Assembly: GCA_944472155.2 (NCBI GenBank)
Contig: OX235275.1
Span: 26,278,865 to 26,342,864, forward strand
Source of the DNA: Trichobilharzia szidati
Lineage: Eukaryota; Platyhelminthes; Trematoda; Strigeidida; Schistosomatidae
DNA length: 64,000 nt
Direction of reading: 5' to 3'
The notes below the pieces were generated by a model. The model was not told where the DNA came from and ran no database searches. It saw only the letters and a list, made by a program, of their open reading frames with translations. The number at the start of each line of letters is the position of its first letter. The first letter of the stretch is position 1. Made by a program: the position numbers and the translations under genes. Positions 53,401 to 62,400 of the stretch are shown one piece after another.

Positions 53401-56400
53401 GAAGAAAGAAGAAAATTGCAACACGTCTGCCATTGATTACGATTCTTGGCCATATCTGATAACGTTTCGAGCCATCGATTCGGGCTATCTCGCGGACCCC
53501 AATCAGGGAGTCGTGACGCACCAACCGATGCTAATCTAGCAGAAAAATCCTTCATCCCACGACTCCACGTCATGGACTGACCACCCCTCCGCCTTTTCCA
53601 TCCCGTCCCAGGGCTGGCTAGCAAACAGAGACTTGTACGGAAGCCTCTGGGATGACATTCACAGCACATGTCCAAGCCACCGGAGCCGGTGTTTCCAGAT
53701 GACGACACTCAATGAATGGTGATCTCCACTGTGTTCAAATACCCGCCGCCGAACCTCAGAATTACTCACTCAATGATGACATCGAACGCAAGCAATCCTG
53801 TGGAGACAGCGATGATCGAACACGCAGAGTCGCCGCACATCCTCAGCTCGGAGAGGCCAGGTTTCACAGGCGTAGAGCAAGACAGCCCGCACCGAAGCAT
53901 TGTATACCCGACCTTTGACAGCCAGGCTAACGTCGCGACGCCGCCAGAGGTGGCTCAAGTTGATGTATGCCACCATAGCCTTCATTATACGGTTGGAAAT
54001 GTCATCCGTCACCCCTCTGCCAGCACTGACACGACTACCCAGATACACAAACTTATCAAAAAATTCAAGCGGTTCACCCGCAAGAGTGAGTGCAGGTACA
54101 GGCTCCTGCCAATCTTGCAACAGTACTTTGCACTTAGACGGCGCAAAGCACATACCATACTTACAGACACTTCTTCCTCAGCCTCTGCGTTTATTAATCC
54201 ATGAATATTAGGCGACAAACAGCCAGTAAAGACATATGAAATTTATATCAGAAACTGTATTGTTGGGTTACATGTATAATATGGAGTGATAGTTCGGTAC
54301 TTAGGCTTGTCAAACGAGCGTATATGAAAAATGTGCAGTCATTCAAAACGTAAGATGAAGCGTGAATAGACGAAAGGGTGATATACTAATGTATATTTAA
54401 TAGTCAACAGCATATAGGTTTCATTTAGGGTGGGCGGGGGTGAGTTATATTCAATGGTGCGAGGGAAAATAATCACCACAAGATATATACAAAGAAATAT
54501 CAAAAACTGGGGTACATTGAAGTGAATGTAAGTTCAAGCAAGGGCTGACATATATCAGGCGTAGTGATAAAATAAAGAGGTTAAACTGTGAACTGTAATA
54601 AAATACTAGAGACATAATAAGCTGCTTAGTGTAAATTACAAAAGGTTGACACATAATATAAAGAAGTAATAATGGAGTAAAGTGAACTAGGTGAAAAGGA
54701 ATAAGAAGGCGATAATATGACATGAAAATATGGATGATGATGTCTCTGATGTCCTTATAGTAGGCCAGGGTGAACAAAGAGAGAATGAATGTGCTTCTTT
54801 TCTACATAAAGGCACTGTTTTTTCTAATTATTCTCAATAGCTTCCGCTGAGAGATGTAATCGTGCGCATTTAGGCAGATTCTCTGTTCCTCGATATACAC
54901 CCGCAAATCACTCATCTGTTCTGATGTGATGTTCACTATCTACTAGACGAGACAAAGTGGCAATATTTATTGATTTGGTTACATTTCTTCCAAGCCAAAC
55001 AGGAACATGTTGACGAGCGTCTGAGAGATTCAACCTATATAGCTAGCTGATTATATGAGCAGTTGAATCTGTATACACGCATTGATGTGGTCATCTTAGG
55101 TAATTTATCTTTACTGCGCTATGTCAGTATCGGTTTGGCTGAGAGTCTGATGTATAGTTCTGGAATATCCAAGTCAAATGACCTTGAAACGACCAATCAG
55201 ATCTTTCACCACTCATAATGGATTCGGTTCATGAACTTCGTTGCAAGTTTTACCCAGATTTAGTTTTTTGACTTCTGTGTGGAAAATGAGTTGATAGGAA
55301 GGTCTAAAACCTGCATATGAAGAGGGATAATGACGGTAGAGAAGTATTGCTGGGCTAATGACGGCTACGCATTTAGATGGAACCACTGTTACATGGTGCG
55401 TCGGTGGCATAGCGGTTAGGACGCTCGCCGACCATGCACATGGTCCGGCGTTCGATCCCCGACCGGCGCACTCCTTTACCTCGCTAAGCCAGAAATAATG
55501 CTGGTGAAGAGGAAAGGTTGGACATGAGGCTAGCAACCCCATCCTGTAAAAGTAATCACCACTGCTAGAGAAACTTCAAGCCTCTAGCTTGGAGGCCTAT
55601 GTTCCACTGGGGAACGTGAAGGAAACAAAAACTGTTACATGAGGAAATCTGTTCGAGTTGGTAAGTCGTACATTATGGTGATTTTTTAGATACTTTCTTC
55701 TCCAAATCGAAACTGTCCTTTAGTAAAATATTGCGTATATACCACAACTGGCTACTAAAGCTTCCAGTAGTTGCTACAGCTGCAAAAACGGAGAATACAA
55801 AGATTTCAACAATGCAGTGATATCAGTACTGCCGTGATATTGCGTCACAAAAGCAAAATGGGATCACCTCTGTACTTGGAGGAGTTGGCGTCGTCGTACA
55901 TATTGACGAAACTGTACTTATTAAGCGAAAAATGAATCGGGGCAGGAGTAGAGCGAATCATGTTTGGCCGCTGGGATTTTACGACATAAATCTTCGTAAA
56001 GGCTTTGTGGAACGCATGCCGAACAGAAGTGCTGATATGTTAATACCAATTATATAATGACTAGTCCTTCCAGGAACTACTATTCACACAGACGAATGGA
56101 GAGGTTATTCTCAATTATCATCACTAGGCTATATTCACTACAAAGTCTCAACCATTCTTCTGAACTGGTGGATCCTGTAACAGGAACACATACAAATTCC
56201 ATTGAAAGATTTTGGGCTCACTTCAAAAAACGTATCAGAATGGTAAGCGGTTCTCGAAGTGATATGGTATATATAGCCATGGTATAGCCCGACCGATAGC
56301 TGCTACCTTGACGTGGTGGTCGGGCTTGCATATCGCAATGACCCAACGAGCTACACTGGCTGGAACTTATGTTCCTGTAGGTCCTACCATGCCAGAAAGG

Positions 56401-59400
56401 TTGTTTGGATAGCGGTTAGACAAAAAGCAGCTACCCAATCCAATACTATGATTCAAACAAACTCACAAAATATCATGCCGGATCGGTCGGGGCCCGGATT
56501 AACAACGACCGCGCTTCCTTCTGCTGTCACAGGGCAGAAGTGATAAATATGCTACTGAGACACACCAAATAAGAAAGAACAAACAAAAACAGGCCGCGTG
56601 TGACCGGCCTCAAGCAGTTGTCCCCTGGGCTCTGCGGTCACGCAACACTAACCTTTTTTCTCTCCCTTTCGCGTGAGTCTAGCAACCCCACCCTGTAAAC
56701 AAAGCTGCTACAGAAACTTCAGCACGACGAATCCCTTTGCCCCTAAAGAAAAGTCTGTGTGGGGACATGGAATGTCCTCACCATGTATGAGATTGGCAAA
56801 GCGGCGAGTTGGTCGTCCAAGGGTGACTTGGAGGAGGTCATGTGAAGAGGAGATGAAAACGTGTGGACAGACATGAAGCCAGGTAAAAACTCTAGCAGAG
56901 AACCAAACGCAATGAAGACGCACGGCTGAAGCCCTATGTTCCTCTAGGAATTGAAGGAAACAATAATAATAATAAAATATAATCAAATAGCCATTTAGAG
57001 TTTTTGTATCGACAGTGGTTTAATATGTCTATAACTACTCCTATGAGAAACTGAGACCAGTTTTTGCAGTATATTAGAGACATGTATCCTGTATAATTAA
57101 TTTTTATTCCACATATATGTTATAAATACAGTTTTCTTAAATTTTATGCCACTTTTTAACTGAAAAAATATCTGATTGGTTGTTTCAAGGTCGTTGGTAG
57201 TTGGTTTCTATTCTTTACTGTTGCCGAAAATCTAGTTGTACCGTCAAGTGCGTTATGTCTCTTTCTGAGTTCATTAGTGTCTTCCTGCCCTATTTTTATT
57301 GCCTAAAGTAAGAAGGATCTATGTGTGTAACTCTCGACACCTTAAAAAAGCCCTTTCTAGTCGATATAATGATGTGACTAAAAGTGGAACAGGAAATTGA
57401 GGTTATAGCAAACTCTGAACCAACTGTCTCCAAAAATATTAACCCCCTAGCTCTGTCTGTCGGAGTTGATTTGGAAGTAGAGTTTTTTTTATGGGCTGGC
57501 CGATAATTCGGACTGCCTCCACCTGTGGACTTGGAATCCCTTGTTCGCCTTCAATCATGAACCACTGCATAGTACAGTGTTACTGTTATAGGTAGACTTT
57601 TCCACAGTGCTTATTGTTTTGTTTTTTTCTTTTTGTGTCTGTCTTCCTGTTTCAGTATCATTTCAATGCTTCACTGTCAACTGACAGATGTTGGATCAGC
57701 AACGCTAAGAGCAGCTGCAACTCAATTTATGCTAAGTGCTGATCGTAAGTTTGAAATATTTCAATATTTCCTCAACACACTTATTATTATTATTATTCCC
57801 TGTGATCCCGATTGGAATATATAGTACTTCACCAACACATCTCCATGTTAACCTTGTTCTCTAAAGTCCCCTTTGGCTGGCCCCATGGTTACCCATAAAC
57901 TCTCATCGCCTCCATGTCAACCTTGGAGTTACGCCCAACTGATTGTTTCACATTCGGGTTCCATTCGAACGATGGCCTGGCACATACGGTGTCACTCGAC
58001 GGTCTCCTCAGTATGTGTGTCCAATCCATCTCCGCTTTCTTCGGAATATTTGTTGAACGACAGCTTCTTGACATCGGTTCACTCCCATAGTTTCTTGTTG
58101 TTAATTTTTTTCTGGCCAGCCGGTCAATTTGATCTCTTCAGTAAATAGGGCGCCATCTGGCTGGCTGGATTCAACATAGAACTTGGCACCGAAGTGCAGC
58201 AGTTCGAATTGCCACGTTCCAAATAGCACACAAAAATATACAAGAAGATGAGTGAAGAGAATCAATAGAGTTTTGAAAAGTATAGGAGTGAAACAGAATG
58301 AGTAATGGTAGAAAGGAATATGAAAGATTACAGAGACTGAATACATCTGCGTAAACCATTGACAACGATTTTGAGCCATGTCACCTATTGTCTCCAGCCT
58401 TCATTGATTCTTAGAGTCCCGAGGGCGGGCCCCAACCCGGAAGTCTGCATCTCCCTCCCTACCTGACTCAGTTTAACTGCCAGGGATTTCATGGATTGAT
58501 GAGGCCATGTTTTTGTTTGGCCACCACTTACTCTTTTCCAACCTGCACCTATATCAGCTAGTAATGCCCGTCGGGCGGGGGAGGCGATGGTTAGGCATGC
58601 GCAGCACGTGACCTAGCCATCTCAATCTATGTAACTTTATAGCCTCTTCGATTGATTTTCCCTCTTTGCCCAACACTCAACGCCTAACGTCAACATTACT
58701 TACCTTATTATGCCACCTAACGTGAGAAAGAGATCGTAGACATCTATGATCAAAAACAGTCAACCTTTTCATGTCTTCAACTCGTATTGGCCATGTTTCA
58801 GAGCCATCGAAGTGGGCAGCTGTTGATAAAAGTCTGCAGTAGTCTGTTGGAGATGATTTTTGTGATGCGTGCGCTAAATTTTTCATTCCTTCTAGAAGAA
58901 ATGACTGATTTCACATTAGTATGGAAAGTCTGTACTTTGTTCTGTATGCTGAATGAGTACAGCAGATTTTCAAAATGGTTTCGGAGTAGCGAAGGTCAGC
59001 CTTGTCGTGCCGATCCTGACTGGTTTTGACATCCAGAAATAGCGTTCTGCTTAGAGTTCCTCAATAAGTTACTAATTTCCTGTCTTACACACTTTTCTCA
59101 TCACATATATAATGTGTGTCTACTAAATAAGGTATTGTAGAGGTGTTTTTTTGACTTAGTCGTCCGAGCATACAGTCTTCTATAGTTGTTGCGTCTAATT
59201 CTCCTCGATGAGGTAGATGCAAGGAGAGAGGGTGTCCAGAGTCTGACAGAATAATATTCGCTAATTTTTTTGCAGGAATCCAAGTGTCTATTGTCTACAA
59301 TAGTATTAACGAGTTGGTTTAGCACCAACCCCCTCGCCCTACTAAGGGCTTCTAGGCCCCCTAAGCAGTAAAACAAAGTCTTTCTCAAGTAGCCCAGGAA

Positions 59401-62400
59401 AGATTAGGGTGGGGGTGGGGGAACAGTAAAGAAGTATAGGGAGAATACAAGAATTAACAAACGGTAACAATAGAGACGGCATGATACCAGATCGTTTCAA
59501 CTTCCTTACATAGAACTTCAAATGAAATATATTTCTGGAAACTCAAAAGATGATTTAGGAAGATCAGGAAAGATCAGGGGAAATACACAATCCAAGGTAT
59601 TTATCATCCAGGGCCATCTATGATAGTGGAACCGTGAGAACTAACCAGTTCAGGTAAGTCGAGCTTGCGCGTCTGAAGATGAAATTACCCACCACCTGAT
59701 ATTTGGAGGAATTAAGCTCTGACCATTTGACGAGGACCACTGACTATTTTTTTTGATAAAAAGTTATTCATTTGAGAACAGTCTCACTGAGATCGGTCGG
59801 TCGGTCGGTTTTCGACATAGAACTTTGCACATATGTGCGGCAGTTCAAGTCGCCACAATCTGTGTAGCACGCAAAGCAAGAGAAGGAAGTAGAAGAAATG
59901 CATAATACAGACAGTAAACAGAGGTGTGAGACAAAGGAATAGTAATAACGGAGAACAAAACAGTTTAATTGGAAATCATAAGTCACAAGGAGTGGATGCA
60001 TCTGCGCCACTGAGAACGATTTTGAGCCATGTCACCAATTGTTTCCAACCATTGGTTTTACCATCCCGAGGACCCCAACCAGGAAGTCTACATCTTCCTA
60101 CATGGCTTAGATTAACTGTTGTGGATTTCATTGATTGGTGCCATGTTTTCGTTTGACCGCCGCTAGCTTTTTTCCAGCCTGGCCCTATATCAGCTAACAT
60201 TGCCCATTGTCGAGGAAGGCGATGACTAGGCATACGTAGCACATGTCCTAACCATCTCAGTCGAAGTAATTTCACCGTTTCGTCGACTGATTTCCCCGCC
60301 TTACCTAGCACTCGACGCCTAACCTCAATATTGCTCACCTTATTATACCACTTCACGCGGGAGATAGAACGCAGACACCTATGATCGAAGACAGCTAATC
60401 TTTTCATGTCTTCTGCTCTCAATGGCCAGGTCTCACAGCCATAAAGGAGGACGGAGCGGACTGTTGAGCAGTACACACGCCCGACCGAAAGCTGCTACCT
60501 TGACGTGGTGGTCGGGCTTGAACACCGTAATGACCCAACAAGCTATACTGGCTGGAACTTATGTTCCTGCAGGTCCTACCATGCCAGAAAGGTTGTTTGG
60601 ATAGCAGTTAGACTAAAAGCAGTTACCCAATCCAATCCTATGATTTCAAATAAATCACAAAATATGATGCCGGATCGGTCGGGGCCCGGATTAACAACGA
60701 CCGCGCTTTCTGCTGCCGTGTCACAGGGCAGAAGTGATAAATAAGCTACTGAGACACGCCAAATAAAAAAGAACAAACAAAAGCAGGCCGTGTGTGACCG
60801 GCCTCAAGCAGTTGTCCCCTGGGCTCTGCGGTCACGCAACCAACTTCCACGGTGTGGGCAGCCGAGAAGTAACAATCGCCCTCACAATCCGAAGTGCACG
60901 CGAAACCTCTCTAATCCTCGCTCATCTTTGTCTTCATCTTCATCTCTATTATCTTGCCTTACTTCTACCAATGCAACCCCTCTACTTGTTGGCTCTTCAC
61001 TCCCTCTTCACTCTGTGTGCACTGATAACGATGGAAGCCAAAAAGCCACCACCGATGGTCTCCTAAAACCACGCCACCAATTTTATATAGGAGCATTTAA
61101 TGTTAGGACACTTTTCCAAATAGGACAACAAGCATCACTAGCCAAGACTCTGGCATCCCGAGCCATTGATGTATGTTGTGTTTCAGAAACACGCATACAA
61201 GACCCAAGTGTTGTTATTCACCTAACCCCACCTGGCCAACAGGATGAATCTGCAAAATTCACCTTGAGGGTGTCAGGAGATGCGACGGCTAGCTCACGAG
61301 GATTAGCTGGTGTTGGGATAGCTTTAAGTACTAAGTTCTCACTGAGAAGTAACCACCGGAATAGATAATTGAAGGAAGTGACCTTTTTTTAACCTTGACA
61401 GACTTCCAGGCTTCATGCATTGTGTGAACATTCCACGTCGCGATCCTTAATTTTGCTTCTGATCGAAAAGAGACACATTAGCTGACTGGTTTTCCAAAGG
61501 CTGACCTTAGCCCATGTCATTCTGTCTCTCCGATACCAGCGAGGAATAAGTTTGTCTATTATATTTTTGTGTCGCACTTTGAAGTTTCTGTAGCGATTGG
61601 ATTCATTTCTCGGGTAGAATTGCTAGTCCCACGCGCTCAGTCTTTCATCTTTTACTTCAGTTAGGACAGGTTAGAAAACTAGAGAACTATTAAACTAGAC
61701 AAGATTTCTCGATACATCAGTTTGTAATTATTTCATTGATTAGTTGATAGGGACAAACAGTAGAATCGAGGATGTACATTTCGCCTTATCCGGAACTCGT
61801 CGTCTGAGTGTACCTGTATCCATCCTCGTCCCCCCCCCCAATGAGTGGATACTGTTGCCTCTGAAGCACTCCTATGGTTTCAAAAGCCAAAGGCCACGAA
61901 AGCCTCTATAGATATGCGAAATAACCTACAATGAATAAAAATTGGTGTCTGTTCTATTCAAGAACAGTAACAGTTTAAATATTATCGTATTTTCAAAGAG
62001 ATTATTGGCTGAGGTGAAAGGGAAGTCAATTGTACTACATATTGCCAAGCTATAGTCGCTGCTGTGTGAATCTAGGCGCTATATGACAAGGCAACATGTC
62101 AGGTGATCCACAAAGAAAAACTCAGCGAAGCCTTTGAAGTGGAGACATGAATAAGATATGGCTTTCTACCATCTATCACCAACGATATTCGTGACTGTGG
62201 TGGACTGGATTATGCAGAAGACAGGAATACGGTAGATCGACAAAAAGACTGTAGAAGGTTGGGAATTTGTGCTAATGACTTTTATCTGATGTCACATAAA
62301 CTCGGAGATCTACAGGTGGAAACCGACAAGTTGACTGCAGAAGATGACGCTTCAAGTGAACATAGACAAGATAGAGGTGATGAAAATCCTCGGTGACCAA

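Larger units (their letters stand above)
55700..57045 (+). mobile_element. Merlin-type DNA transposon remnant, split by an RTE
   Basis: Transposase pieces lie at 55780-56280 and 56995-57045, separated by an RTE copy with duplication ATAGCCAT (56273-56280, 56987-56994). Merlin (IS1016-like) elements are known from Schistosoma. Terminal inverted repeats were not located. Confidence 0.75.
59785..61372 (-). mobile_element. RTE-like family 1 copy with inverted 5' segment
   Basis: 3' part (minus, 60478-59785): 166-codon open frame with [59 protein letters not shown] and [12 protein letters not shown], 3' UTR and a (CCGA)n-like tail at 59790-59808. 5' part (60479-61372) is in plus orientation. The two abut with the element's first base at the joint, the structure produced by twin priming. 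Confidence 0.8.

Noticed and set aside
55397..55470. tRNA gene
   Set aside because: A and B boxes are present but the acceptor and anticodon stems do not pair properly, and the same head recurs at dispersed sites with a common body. It is a SINE.
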